A stretch of DNA of 64,000 nt from Tundrisphaera sp051175315 (GCF_051175315.1 NZ_CP195100.1:3906001-3970000), one strand, 5' to 3'; shown: positions 1 through 8,841, counted from the first letter of the stretch. Made by a program: numbers and translations. Notes: generated by a model not told the origin, from the letters alone.

Positions 1-1515
1 CGGCTGGTGTTCGCCCCCGAGTTCGACGCGGCATTCTTCGGCGGCGATCCGGACAACTTCGAATACCCGCGCTATTGCCTCGACGTCTGCTTCTTCCGGG
101 CGTATGAGGACGGCAAGCCGGTGAAGCCGGCCCACCACCTCCGCTGGAGCCCCGACGGGTCGAAGGAAGGGGAGCTGACCTTCGTGGCCGGCCACCCCGG
201 GCGGACCAGCCGCCTGTTCACCGTGGCCCACCTCGAATATCTCCGCGACCACAGCTTCCCGCTGCTCCTGGAGATGCTCCACGAGCGCGAGTCGTTCCTG
301 CTGGACTACGGCAAGCTCGGCCCCGAGCAGCTGCGGCAGTCCAAGGAAGAACTGTTCGGCTACCAGAACAGCCGCAAGGCCCGGATGGGCGGCTTGAAAG
401 GGCTCAAGGACCCGGCCGCGATGGCCCGCAAGGCCGACGCCGAGAAGGCCCTCCGCGCCTCGATCGACGCCGACCCCGCCAAGAAGGCCGCCTACGCCGG
501 GGCCTGGGACAAGATCGCCGGCTCCAAGAAGGTCGCCGCCGAGATCCTGCTGCCGTACAGCTTCCTGGAGCGCGGGTTCGCCTTCGACTCCCACCTGTTC
601 GGCGTCGCCCGGACCCTGGTCCGGCTGGCCGAGGAGAAGGCGAAGCCCAACGGCGACCGGCTCCGCGAGTATCGCGACACCGCCCTGGAATCGCTCCAAC
701 TGGAGCTGTTCTCCTCGGCCCCGGTCTATCCCGACTTCGAGAAGGCCAAGCTCGCCCGGTCGCTCGCCTTCTGGAAGACCAGGATGGGCGCCGACCCGAT
801 GGTCGATCGCGTCTTGCGCGGCCGGTCCCCCGAGCAGGCCGCCGCCGACCTCGTCTCCGGCTCGCGCCTGGCGGACGTGGCCGCCCGCAAGAAGATCGCC
901 GAGGGCGGGCTGCCGGCCATCACCGACTCCGACGACCCGATGATCAAGCTCGCCCTCGCCGTCGACGCCGACGCCCGCGCCCTGCGGAAACGGTTCGAGG
1001 ACGAGGTGGAGGGCGTGGACACCGCCCAGTACGCCCTGATCGCCAAGGCCCGGTTCGCCGAGCTGGGCGAGTCCACCTATCCCGACGCCACGTTCACGCT
1101 CCGCCTCGCCTTCGGCACGGTCAAGGGGCTGGAGGTCGACGGCAAATCGATCCCTGCCTACACCCAGATCGGCGGCGCCTTCGATCATGCGAAGGCCCAC
1201 GGCGACAAATCGCCCTACGAGCTGCCGCCGAGCTGGTTCGCGGCCCGGAACTCGGGAGGGCTGAAGCTCGACACCCCGCTCAACTTCATCTCGACGGCCG
1301 ACATCATCGGCGGCAACTCGGGCAGCCCGGTCACGAACCGGGACAACGAGGTGGTCGGGCTGATCTTCGACGGCAACGTCGACTCGCTGGTCCTGGACTT
1401 CGCCTACGACGATCGCCTGGCCCGCGCCGTGTCGGTCGACTCGCGGGGGATCATGGAGGCCCTGCGATCGATCTACTACGCCGAGGCGCTGGCGGCCGAG
1501 CTGTCGGCGAAGTAA
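1..1515 (+). CDS. S46 family peptidase (dipeptidyl-peptidase 7/11 type), 3' part
   Basis: The reading frame is open from the first base, so the start lies outside the window; about 504 C-terminal codons are present. S46 enzymes are exported serine exopeptidases that release dipeptides from peptide N-termini. Two family landmarks are visible: GGDPDNFEYPRY at codons 14-25, the region that carries the catalytic Asp, and GGNSGSP near codons 438-444, where the Ser at codon 440 is the expected nucleophile. The catalytic His region is upstream of the window. Eighteen residues after that Ser the sequence reads FDGN, that is Gly. In the characterised Porphyromonas enzymes Gly at this place goes with DPP7 (hydrophobic P1) and Arg with DPP11 (acidic P1), so DPP7-like specificity is inferred. 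The stop is TAA at 1513-1515. Confidence 0.9.
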   Translation, partial: RLVFAPEFDAAFFGGDPDNFEYPRYCLDVCFFRAYEDGKPVKPAHHLRWSPDGSKEGELTFVAGHPGRTSRLFTVAHLEYLRDHSFPLLLEMLHERESFLLDYGKLGPEQLRQSKEELFGYQNSRKARMGGLKGLKDPAAMARKADAEKALRASIDADPAKKAAYAGAWDKIAGSKKVAAEILLPYSFLERGFAFDSHLFGVARTLVRLAEEKAKPNGDRLREYRDTALESLQLELFSSAPVYPDFEKAKLARSLAFWKTRMGADPMVDRVLRGRSPEQAAADLVSGSRLADVAARKKIAEGGLPAITDSDDPMIKLALAVDADARALRKRFEDEVEGVDTAQYALIAKARFAELGESTYPDATFTLRLAFGTVKGLEVDGKSIPAYTQIGGAFDHAKAHGDKSPYELPPSWFAARNSGGLKLDTPLNFISTADIIGGNSGSPVTNRDNEVVGLIFDGNVDSLVLDFAYDDRLARAVSVDSRGIMEALRSIYYAEALAAELSAK

Positions 1516-1549
1516 GTTTTGCGAACCGGCCGCGGTCGGGCGTTTTTGC

Positions 1550-1578
1550 TTGACGCGGCCGGGCCCCGCGGTTGAGAT
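1550..1578 (+). promoter_or_regulatory. Possible sigma-70-like promoter of the oxidoreductase gene
   Basis: TTGACG at 1550-1555 is followed after 17 bases by TGAGAT at 1573-1578, about 57 bases before the ATG of the next gene. The -35 box matches well and the -10 box poorly. A T5 run at 1542-1546 just upstream may belong to termination of the preceding peptidase gene, although the stem before it is only about 4 bp. Confidence 0.3.
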
Positions 1579-1635
1579 GGGTCGCATCCAACCCATCTCA
1601 TCCCGCCTCGCCCCTCGCCCCTGGAGGTCTCGCCC

Positions 1636-2976
1636 ATGCCCGAGATCGACCGTCGGAACTTCCTCCAGAATTCCGCGGCCCTGGCCGCCAGCCTCTCCGC
1701 GTTCGAACTCGCCGCCACGGCGAGCGCCCGCGCCGCGGCCCCGGACGATGCCCCCGCGGCGGACGGCAAGAAGGTCTCCGCCAACGACCAGCTCCGCGTG
1801 GCGGTGCTCGGGGTCAACGGGCGGGGCATGGACCACGTCAGCAACTACCTTGCCCTGAAGGACGCCCGGATCACCACGATCTGCGACGTCGACCAGAAGG
1901 TGATCGGCAAGGCGAACAAGATGATCGGGGCCAAGTACGGCTCCGAGCCGAAGTACGTCCAGGACCTCCGCCACGTCTTCGACGACCCGAACATCGACGT
2001 CGTGTCGATCGCCACGCCGAACCACTGGCATGCCCTGGCCACCATCTGGGCCTGCCAGGCCGGCAAGGACGTGTACGTCGAGAAGCCGGTCAGCCACAAC
2101 GTCTTCGAAGGCCGGAAGATGGTCGAGGCCGCCGAGAAGTACAACCGGATCGTCCAGACCGGCACCCAGTGCCGCAGCCACAAGGCGGTCCAGGACGCCA
2201 TGGCGTTCATCGCCTCGGGCAAGCTCGGCAAGGTCTACATGGCCAAGGGCCTCTGCTACAAGACCCGCAAGTCGATCGGCCACAAGCCGGACGGCCCGGT
2301 CCCCGAGGGGCTGGACTACAACATCTGGACCGGCCCGGCCGAGATGAAGCCGTTCAACCCGAACAAGCTCCACTACAACTGGCACTGGGTCTGGAACACC
2401 GGCAACGGCGACCTCGGCAACCAGGGCATCCATCAGATGGACCTGGCCCGCTGGGGCCTGGGCAAGCGCGAGTTCCCCAAGGCGGTCCAGGCGTCGGGCG
2501 GCCGGTACGGCTACACCGACGACGGCGAGACGCCGAACACCCTGAACGCCTCCTACGAGTTCGACGACTCGCTGCTCCAGTTCGAGGTCCGCGGCCTGCC
2601 GACCAACGAGGAGCTGGGCGTCAAGGTCGGCAACATCTTCTACGGCAGCGAAGGTGTGCTGGCCATCGCCGGCTACAACGAGTGGCAGACGTACATGGGC
2701 TATGACATGGAGAAGGGCCCCGGCGGCAAGGGGGGCGGCAACCACTACGACAACTTCCTCAAGGCCGTCCGCAGCCGCGATCGCAAGTCGCTGGCCGCCG
2801 ACATCGAGGAAGGCCACCAGTCGAGCGCCTATTGCCACCTCGGCAACATCGCCTACAAGCTCGGCCGCAAGCTCCACATCAACCCGTCCTCCGAGTCGTT
2901 CCTGAACGACCCCGAGGCGGATACGATGCTGACCCGCCCCTACCGCGCCCCGTTCATCGTGCCGGCCAAGGTCTGA
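1636..2976 (+). CDS. Tat-exported Gfo/Idh/MocA family oxidoreductase
   Basis: This 446-residue protein starts at the ATG preceded by GGAGG (1623-1627). Its N-terminus carries a twin-arginine export signal (DRRNFLQ at residues 5-11, then an Ala-rich stretch ending ARAAA), so the folded, cofactor-loaded enzyme is predicted to cross the membrane. The NAD(P)-binding Rossmann fold begins with LRVAVLGVNGRG at about residue 53. The family motif VEKPVS lies near residue 148, and the C-terminal substrate domain contains GDLGNQGIHQMD at about 257-268. The family oxidises or reduces sugars, inositols and related polyols; the substrate cannot be read from sequence. It appears monocistronic, between its own putative promoter and a strong hairpin. 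Exported Gfo/Idh/MocA proteins are abundant in planctomycetes. Confidence 0.92.
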   Translation: MPEIDRRNFLQNSAALAASLSAFELAATASARAAAPDDAPAADGKKVSANDQLRVAVLGVNGRGMDHVSNYLALKDARITTICDVDQKVIGKANKMIGAKYGSEPKYVQDLRHVFDDPNIDVVSIATPNHWHALATIWACQAGKDVYVEKPVSHNVFEGRKMVEAAEKYNRIVQTGTQCRSHKAVQDAMAFIASGKLGKVYMAKGLCYKTRKSIGHKPDGPVPEGLDYNIWTGPAEMKPFNPNKLHYNWHWVWNTGNGDLGNQGIHQMDLARWGLGKREFPKAVQASGGRYGYTDDGETPNTLNASYEFDDSLLQFEVRGLPTNEELGVKVGNIFYGSEGVLAIAGYNEWQTYMGYDMEKGPGGKGGGNHYDNFLKAVRSRDRKSLAADIEEGHQSSAYCHLGNIAYKLGRKLHINPSSESFLNDPEADTMLTRPYRAPFIVPAKV

Positions 2977-3003
2977 CCCGACCGGCCCGCCTTCGAAACC
3001 AAC

Positions 3004-3043
3004 CGACGTCCGCCGATGGGATCGAACCCATCGGCGGACGTCG
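3004..3043. terminator. Perfect 17-bp hairpin between convergent genes
   Basis: CGACGTCCGCCGATGGG (3004-3020) and its exact reverse complement (3027-3043) enclose the six-base loop ATCGAA. It lies between the stop of the oxidoreductase at 2976 (plus) and the stop of the glycosyltransferase operon at 3070 (minus). It is therefore placed to terminate both transcripts. The U tract is weak (TCGTTTCTC), so termination may rely mainly on the stem. Confidence 0.75.
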
Positions 3044-3069
3044 TCGTTTCTCAATCCATCCGATCCGGA

Positions 3070-4326
3070 TCAGGCGACCACGGCGGGCTTGTCCCGGGCG
3101 GCGGGGCCGCGGAACGGGTGGTCGATGTAGTAGCGGGTGAACCAGGCGGAGGCCATCGCGGTCCACTTGCGGATCGCGAGTCCGTCCCAGTCGAACGCCG
3201 AGCGGAGGCGGTCGCGATCCTTGAGGGTCTCGCGAATGCTCTCGGCGCCCCGTTCCAGCGATCCGGCGATCACGGGGAACAGGGCTTCCGGGTGATCGTC
3301 GGGGCAGAACCGCACCCCCTTGTACGGGTCGAACAGGCTCCGCATCGGACCCCAGTCGGCGGCGAAGACCGGCGTCCCGGTGGCCAACGCCTCCAGGATC
3401 GGCAGGCCCGCCGCCTCGTTCTCGCCGAGCAGGATCAGGCCGCTGCTCTCGGCGTAGGCCCGGTGCAGGTCGCCCGGCCCGGAGGCGTCCAGGAACTGGA
3501 CCGCGGGGCGGAGCGACTCCGGGATCCGATCGCGGGCCGACGCGCCGGCCGGCCCGGCCACGACGAGCTTGATCCCCGACCGCCATTCCAGGAGCCGGGG
3601 CAGCGCCGCCACGATCCGGTCGAACCGCTTGCGGGGGTCGGCCGCATCGCCCACGAACAGGAGCTTGGGCTCGCGGACCAGGGGCCCGGCGCGATGGACA
3701 TTGAAGTCGCAGCCCAGGGCCGACGGGTGGCAGTGGTTCCGCCCGGGGGCCTGCGACTGGATCACCGCGCGTTCCCAGGGGGAGATGCAGACCACGGCAT
3801 CGGCCCGGTTCGCCATGCTGCGGTGGACCGAGTCCGTCTGGATGGCCACGGCTTCGGGCAGGGGCCCGACCCAGGTCGGCTGATAGACGGGCGTGTAGAC
3901 CATCGGCCGCTCGCCCAGCTCGCGAAGGACCAGGGCATGGGTCGCTGCGTTGGACCAGCCCAGGGTCTCCACCAGGTCCCAGTCGTGCCGGCGGAGCAGC
4001 CCCGCCAGGCTGGCCGAGAACGAGTCGAGCGACCGGGATGAGGTGAGGCCGGGCCCGACGTGCACCGGGATGCCGTGCTCGCGGCCGAACGCCTGGATCG
4101 GCGCGACGTTCTCGGGGTGGGTGTCGTCGATCGCGAATTCGAAGGCCACACGCTCCGCGAGCCGGGAGGAGAGTTCGAACAGGAGGCGGCCGACCCCCGA
4201 GCACGCCGGCGTGGACGAGGACAGGACCGAGAGCACGCGCATCCGGGGCGAGGCCTCGGGTCGGCGCACGGCCGGATCCGGGGCCCTGTGGCCGGGGTCG
4301 CGTCGGAGGGTGGGGACGGGGGCCAT
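3070..4326 (-). CDS. Glycosyltransferase, GT-B fold (family 4 type)
   Basis: This 418-residue predicted cytoplasmic enzyme would transfer sugar from a nucleotide-sugar donor to a glycan or lipid acceptor. After about 28 poorly conserved residues the fold begins with MRVLSVLSSSTPACSGVGRL, the glycine-rich N-terminal loop of GT4 proteins. The donor-binding half contains LLFVGDAADPRKRFDRI and, near residues 302-320, ENEAAGLPILEALATGTPV, which matches the EX7E-type nucleotide-sugar motif. The ATG at 4326 has GGAG seven bases upstream; an internal Met at residue 29 (4242) is an alternative start. It is the last gene of a five-gene minus-strand operon, 60 bases after the coiled-coil gene. Acceptor and sugar are unknown. 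Confidence 0.85.
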   Translation of the reverse strand: MAPVPTLRRDPGHRAPDPAVRRPEASPRMRVLSVLSSSTPACSGVGRLLFELSSRLAERVAFEFAIDDTHPENVAPIQAFGREHGIPVHVGPGLTSSRSLDSFSASLAGLLRRHDWDLVETLGWSNAATHALVLRELGERPMVYTPVYQPTWVGPLPEAVAIQTDSVHRSMANRADAVVCISPWERAVIQSQAPGRNHCHPSALGCDFNVHRAGPLVREPKLLFVGDAADPRKRFDRIVAALPRLLEWRSGIKLVVAGPAGASARDRIPESLRPAVQFLDASGPGDLHRAYAESSGLILLGENEAAGLPILEALATGTPVFAADWGPMRSLFDPYKGVRFCPDDHPEALFPVIAGSLERGAESIRETLKDRDRLRSAFDWDGLAIRKWTAMASAWFTRYYIDHPFRGPAARDKPAVVA

Positions 4327-4386
4327 CGGATCGCTCCACGGATCACGGGGGAGGAATCGCGCCTCGACCTCGGCGCGTCGGGGAGG

Positions 4387-4761
4387 TCAGGCCCGCTCGG
4401 CTTCCAGGGCGGTGAAGTGCACCGACGGCCGGCCCGTCGCGCCGCGATCCCGCGTCATCAGGGTATCGACGTGCTCTTCCAGGACGGCGAGCCGGCGGAC
4501 CATCGCCACGTAGTCCCAGCCGAAGGCGAGGGCCGCCGGGAGCTTGTTGGACTGGTCCTCGTGCCGCTGGCGCAGCTCGTTCAGCTCGTTCCGGAGCGTC
4601 CGGACCTCGTGCTCGTTGTGGTCGAGCCGATGGGCGAAATGGGTCAGGATCTCGACCAGGCGCTGGCACATCGGCAGGATCGCCTTGCGGGCCGCGCGAC
4701 GCACCAGATTCTTGAGCTTCGAGCCGCCCGCCGTGTGATGGTAGAAGACGAGGTGTTCCAT
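4387..4761 (-). CDS. Small coiled-coil protein in the glycosyltransferase operon
   Basis: This is a 124-residue protein of no recognised family. Residues about 18-30 are basic (KNLVRRAARK), followed by a heptad-like charged helix (RLDHNEHEVRTLRNELNELRQRH) that suggests a coiled coil and oligomerisation. No signal peptide or membrane segment is evident. AAGGGA lies seven bases before the ATG. It sits 79 bases after one glycosyltransferase gene and 60 bases before another, all on the same strand, so it is likely cotranscribed. It may be a scaffold, a chain-length factor or a methyltransferase-associated helper, but nothing in the sequence decides this. Confidence 0.7.
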   Translation of the reverse strand: MEHLVFYHHTAGGSKLKNLVRRAARKAILPMCQRLVEILTHFAHRLDHNEHEVRTLRNELNELRQRHEDQSNKLPAALAFGWDYVAMVRRLAVLEEHVDTLMTRDRGATGRPSVHFTALEAERA

Positions 4762-4840
4762 ATCGACATCCCTTGAAAGGGGCCAGCGACCTGGCCGGTA
4801 ACGGATCGCGAAATGATGACAGGTGATCGGTCGGGCCGGC

Positions 4841-6112
4841 TCAGGCCGGGATGGCTTCCTGGATCAGGACCTTGGCGAGCTTCTCGGCCAGCAGCGCCAG
4901 CCGGTACGCCTCGGCCGCGGTCCCGGCCCCGCGTCGGGGTTTGGCGGCGGCGCGGGCCAGGGCCCGCTCGATCCGGGGGGAGAGGGCGTCGATGTGGAAG
5001 TCCCGCTCCACGACCGCCGCCGCCCGCCGCCCGATCGGCTCCAGGTCGATCCGGCCTTCCATGATCGAGGCCAGGGCCTCGGCCACGCCGCGGGCGCTGC
5101 GCTGGATCTTGACGCAATGGACCCCGTGGACGAGCCACTCGCTGATCCCGCAGGTGTGCGAGATCAGGGGCACGCACCCGCGCCAGGCCGCCTCCAGCGG
5201 GACGAGCCCGAACGGCTCGCGCTGCCAGGTCGGGAAGGCGAACGTGTCGTAGTCCCGGTACGAATCCTGCAATTCGGCCTGGGGCTTGAAGCCCCGGAAG
5301 TGGACGTGGTCGTGGAGCCCGAACCGGTGGACCATCGTCGGGAAGGCCTGGTCCTCGACCTTGCCGTAGATGTCGACCTGGAAGTCGTCGTGGCCGAGTT
5401 CCCGGAGGAGCGCCGCCCCCTCGATCAGGAGGTCGACCCCCTTGGAGGAACTGATCGAACCGGCGGAGGCGATCCGCAGGGTCTGGCCCGGCCGGTAGTA
5501 ACGCTCCCGGGCGGGGGGCTTCTCGCCGACCACCCAGTTGGGGAAGATCTCGACGCGGTCGCGGAGCCGGACCCCGCCGGCCTCGACCTCGTCCACGAGC
5601 TGGCGGCTGCAGGCCTGGAACTCGCCGTCGAGCTGGCGATTGAACTCGCCGCACAGCTGCTTGTGGACCTGGCCCATGATCCGGCAGATGGTCACCGGGA
5701 TCTCGTCGCCGAGCTGCCAGACCCAGGGCACGCCCATATGCTGGAGGGTCGCCATCACACCGATGCCGCCGACCGCGACGATGTTGTGGACATAGGCGGC
5801 GTCGGGCTGGAAATCCTCGATCTCCCGCGCCAACGCGTGGACGTTGAACGCGTTGACCATCGACGATTCGGCCTGTTCGAGGTAGGCGGTGACCGGCCGG
5901 TTCCTCGCGCCGAGGTAGCCGTTGTAGACGTCGGTCATCTGCCAGACGCGGCGAACGTGGGGGATGTGCGGCACCGGCGTCCGGGGTGCGGTGGTGACGA
6001 CCCGGACGTCGTGGCCCAGCGCGCGAAGGGCGTCGACGGCCTGCTTGCAGGCGACCTCGTAGCCGCCGATGTAGTCGGGCGGGTACAGGTTACTCAGCGC
6101 CAGGATCTTCAC
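4841..6112 (-). CDS. Glycosyltransferase, GT-B fold, tandem copy 2
   Basis: This 423-residue protein begins with VKILALSNLYPPDYIGGYE, a GT4-type N-terminal domain. The donor-binding half contains RIASAGSISSSKGVDLLIEG and REPFGLVPLEAAWRGCVPL (EPFG...E motif). The start is taken as GTG at 6112, which has GAGGAG eight bases upstream and matches the start of its paralogue; the frame remains open to an ATG at 6151 but that has no better ribosome site. It is closely similar along its length to the adjacent upstream gene (6170-7435): both share the N-terminal NLYPPD..GGYE block, GVDLL.EGAA.LRELGHDDF and the tail EAYRLALLAEKLAKVLIQEA. A tandem duplication with later divergence is the simplest explanation. 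The substrate is unknown. Confidence 0.85.
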   Translation of the reverse strand: MKILALSNLYPPDYIGGYEVACKQAVDALRALGHDVRVVTTAPRTPVPHIPHVRRVWQMTDVYNGYLGARNRPVTAYLEQAESSMVNAFNVHALAREIEDFQPDAAYVHNIVAVGGIGVMATLQHMGVPWVWQLGDEIPVTICRIMGQVHKQLCGEFNRQLDGEFQACSRQLVDEVEAGGVRLRDRVEIFPNWVVGEKPPARERYYRPGQTLRIASAGSISSSKGVDLLIEGAALLRELGHDDFQVDIYGKVEDQAFPTMVHRFGLHDHVHFRGFKPQAELQDSYRDYDTFAFPTWQREPFGLVPLEAAWRGCVPLISHTCGISEWLVHGVHCVKIQRSARGVAEALASIMEGRIDLEPIGRRAAAVVERDFHIDALSPRIERALARAAAKPRRGAGTAAEAYRLALLAEKLAKVLIQEAIPA

Positions 6113-6169
6113 GCGGCCGTCTCCTCTGTACGGGGGGGTCTCGTCGATCAATCCGCGACGTCGGGGATA

Positions 6170-7435
6170 TCAGGCGGCTTCCTGGATCAAGACCTTGGCG
6201 AGCTTCTCGGCCAGCAGTGCCAGCCGGTACGCCTCGTCGGCCGTGCCCTTGGCCTTCGTCGGCCGGGCGGCCGTGCGGGCCAGGGCCTGCTCGATCTTCG
6301 GGACGACCGCGTCGATGTGGAAGTCGCGATCGACGGCCGCCGCCGCGCGGCGGGCGATCGGGGCGAGGTCGACGCGGCCCTCGATGATCGAGGCCAGGGC
6401 CTCGGCGATGCCCCGGGCGCTCCGCTCGATCTTGACGCAGTGGACCCCGTGCATCAGCCATTCGCTGAACCCGCAGGTCTGGGTGACCAGGGGGACGCAG
6501 CCCCGCCACGCCGCCTCCAGCGGGGCGAAGCCGAACGGCTCGCGCTCCCAGGTCGGGAAGGCGAAGACGTCGTAGTCGCGATACAGCCCGACGAGGTCGG
6601 ACTGCGGCCGGGTCCCGAGGAAGGCGACGTGGTCGGCGACGTCGTGCTTCTGGGCCAGGCTCGGGTAGTGATGGTCATCGACCCGGCCGTAGACACCGAC
6701 GCGGAAGTCGTCGTGGCCCAGTTCGCGGAGCTTCGCGGCCCCCTCGACCAGCAGGTCCACCCCCTTGTGTGCCGCGACGTAGCCGGCGAAGGCGACCCGG
6801 AGCGGTTGGCCCGGCCGGTAGATCCGCTCGCGTGGTTCGGGCGAGTCGCCGACCACCCAGTTGGGGATGACCTCGGCCCGGTCGCCGAGATGCACGCCGC
6901 CGGCCTCGATCTCGGCGACGAGCTGGCGGCTGCACGCGAGGAAGTCACCGTCGAGCTGGCGGTCGAACTCGGCCTGGAGCGTCTGCTGGACCGGGCCCAT
7001 GACCCGGCAGATGTTCAGCGGCACGTCGTCCATCAGGTGCCAGAGCCAGGGCATCCCCCGGTGCTGGATCGCCGCCAGCAGCCCGAGGGCGCCGAGGGCG
7101 AGGATGTTCCAGACGTAGACCACGTCGGGCCGGAAATTCTCGATCTCGCGGGTCAGCGCATGGACGTTGTAGGCGTTGACCACCGAGGCCCGCGACTGCG
7201 CGAGGTACGCCGTGACCGGGCGGCTGCGGGCGAACAGGTAGTTGTCCCAGACGTCGGGCATCTGGAAGACCCGGGCGACGTGCGGGACGTGAGGGGCCGG
7301 CGTCCGGGGCGCCGAGGTCAGGACGCGGACGTCGTGGCCCCGGGCGCGGAGCGCATCCACGGCCTGCTTACAGCCCAGCTCATAGCCGCCGACGGTGTCG
7401 GGCGGGTAGAGGTTGCTCAGGACCAGAATTTTCAC
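6170..7435 (-). CDS. Glycosyltransferase, GT-B fold, tandem copy 1
   Basis: This 421-residue GT4-type enzyme starts at GTG (7435), overlapping the stop of the upstream glycosyltransferase by four bases (GTGA, 7432-7435), which implies translational coupling. Landmarks are MKILVLSNLYPPDTVGGYE at the N-terminus, RVAFAGYVAAHKGVDLLVEG in the second Rossmann domain, and REPFGFAPLEAAWRGCVPL as the donor-binding EX7E-like motif. It is the close paralogue of the next gene downstream, 57 bases away. The upstream segment RVMGPVQQTLQAEFDRQL also parallels the other copy. The pair probably adds two related sugars, or the same sugar in two linkages, to one glycan. Confidence 0.85.
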   Translation of the reverse strand: MKILVLSNLYPPDTVGGYELGCKQAVDALRARGHDVRVLTSAPRTPAPHVPHVARVFQMPDVWDNYLFARSRPVTAYLAQSRASVVNAYNVHALTREIENFRPDVVYVWNILALGALGLLAAIQHRGMPWLWHLMDDVPLNICRVMGPVQQTLQAEFDRQLDGDFLACSRQLVAEIEAGGVHLGDRAEVIPNWVVGDSPEPRERIYRPGQPLRVAFAGYVAAHKGVDLLVEGAAKLRELGHDDFRVGVYGRVDDHHYPSLAQKHDVADHVAFLGTRPQSDLVGLYRDYDVFAFPTWEREPFGFAPLEAAWRGCVPLVTQTCGFSEWLMHGVHCVKIERSARGIAEALASIIEGRVDLAPIARRAAAAVDRDFHIDAVVPKIEQALARTAARPTKAKGTADEAYRLALLAEKLAKVLIQEAA

Positions 7436-8535
7436 GCGGCCACCCCGCGGGCTCGGGCGATCAGGGGCTCATACACCTCGACGAAGCGGGCGCCGGCGAC
7501 CCGGAGGTCGTAGACCTGGTCGATCTCGCGGCGGGCCCGGGCCCCCATCGTCTCGACCAGCACCGGGTCGGAGGCCAGGCGGCGAATCCGGTCGGTCAGC
7601 ATCGGCAGGTCCTTGAAGACGAAGCCGGTCACGCCGTCGATGATGAACTCGGGCATCGCCGCCACGTCGGAGCAGATCGCCGGCGTCCCGCAGCACATCG
7701 ACTCCAACAGGGTGAAGCCCATCAGCTCCGGCCAGAGGTAGGTGTTGCCGTAGCAGTCGCGATAGACCGAGGGGAGCACGGTCGCCCAGGACCGGCGGTA
7801 GAAATCCAGGGTCGTGTCGTCGTCGGCGTCGGTGACGAACTGGACGTCCTTGCCCACGGCGAGCTTCTTGAGCATCTCGAAGTAGTCGGGGTTATACGGC
7901 CGCCCGCAGACGGTCAGCGGGATGTCGGCCGGGCAGGCCGTGATCAGCCGGTCGATCGCCTTGTGGGGCAGGAGCCGGCCCACATAGAGGATGCGATCGC
8001 GCTCGGGCCGCCTGGCGGGCGGGGTGAACATGGTCCCGTCCACGCCCCCCTTGACCACAGTGATCGGCGTCGAGACCCGGTAGGCGGCCTTGCCGAAGTC
8101 CGAGTAGGAGATGATGTGGTCGACCATCTCCAGGCAGCCGACCGACGTGCCGAGCGTGCTGCTGGGGCCGCCGTGGTCGGTCACCACCACCGGCTTGCCC
8201 TGCTGCTTGGCGACCAGGATGGCCATCTCGGTGCAGCGGGTGTAGGCCTGGTGGATGTGGACGAGGTCCGCATCGACGAGCGCCGAGGGCAGCTCCCAGG
8301 AGACCACGTCGAGCGGGTGCTGGGGCGGGCGGGCCGCCTCCAGCACCCTCATGGTCAGGCCGGGGGCGATCGGCCAGGTCCGTGATTTGGGGCCGAACGA
8401 GAGGATCTCGACGGTGTACGCCCCGCCCGTACTCTGGACGATCCCCTGCGACAGGTTGAGCGGGTAGCGCTCCCCGCCTCCGATGCAGGATTCGTCGCTG
8501 AAATAGAGCGGGGTCAAGCAGGCGATTTTCGGCAC
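7432..8535 (-). CDS. Glycosyltransferase, GT-B fold (family 4), first gene of operon
   Basis: This 367-residue protein begins MPKIACLTPLYFSDESCIGGG, typical of GT4 enzymes. The linker region RILYVGRLLPHKAIDRLI opens the donor-binding domain, and the motif near residues 275-300 (PELMGFTLLESMCCGTPAI) carries the conserved glutamate pair. Its stop overlaps the start of the next glycosyltransferase by four bases. It is the promoter-proximal gene of the cluster. The four glycosyltransferases with no Wzx, Wzy or priming transferase in the window suggest assembly of a glycan whose export genes lie elsewhere. Donor and acceptor are not predictable from the sequence. Confidence 0.87.
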   Translation of the reverse strand: MPKIACLTPLYFSDESCIGGGERYPLNLSQGIVQSTGGAYTVEILSFGPKSRTWPIAPGLTMRVLEAARPPQHPLDVVSWELPSALVDADLVHIHQAYTRCTEMAILVAKQQGKPVVVTDHGGPSSTLGTSVGCLEMVDHIISYSDFGKAAYRVSTPITVVKGGVDGTMFTPPARRPERDRILYVGRLLPHKAIDRLITACPADIPLTVCGRPYNPDYFEMLKKLAVGKDVQFVTDADDDTTLDFYRRSWATVLPSVYRDCYGNTYLWPELMGFTLLESMCCGTPAICSDVAAMPEFIIDGVTGFVFKDLPMLTDRIRRLASDPVLVETMGARARREIDQVYDLRVAGARFVEVYEPLIARARGVAA

Positions 8536-8841
8536 GGGAAGGCGCTCCGATACCCACGGACTTGGTCGATCCTTCGCTCGCCCGGGGGGGTCGGGGTTGC
8601 CCCGCCCGGACGTGGGGCTTCCATGCCCCGCCCTGCTGCACGCCCGGTCCGTCGATCAGGGATCTTCCGATCCGTTCGCCATGCAGCCGACGCCACGGCG
8701 GGCGCGGATCGGCCCGGCGTCGGCCGGATGGGCCGCGGGGCTCGTCCCGGGTCGGGTTCGGTGAGGAGCGATCATCGCTCGGCCCTTTCCATCCTTGGCC
8801 ATCGGGCATGGTGAACGCCGGCCGATCCTGGCCGAGGCGTC
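8536..8841 (-). other. Untranslated leader of the glycosyltransferase operon
   Basis: About 300 bases separate the predicted transcription start (near 8835) from the first ATG at 8535. No convincing coding frame, riboswitch or conserved hairpin array was recognised here. The long leader may simply be spacer, or the operon may have a second, closer promoter that was not recognised. Confidence 0.4.

Noticed and set aside
1516..1549. A rho-independent terminator after the S46 peptidase
   Set aside because: A T5 run is present but the preceding stem is only about 4 bp, too weak to annotate.
4823..7513. A plus-strand frame of 896 codons whose two halves look alike
   Set aside because: The internal similarity only mirrors the tandem duplication of the two glycosyltransferases on the other strand.
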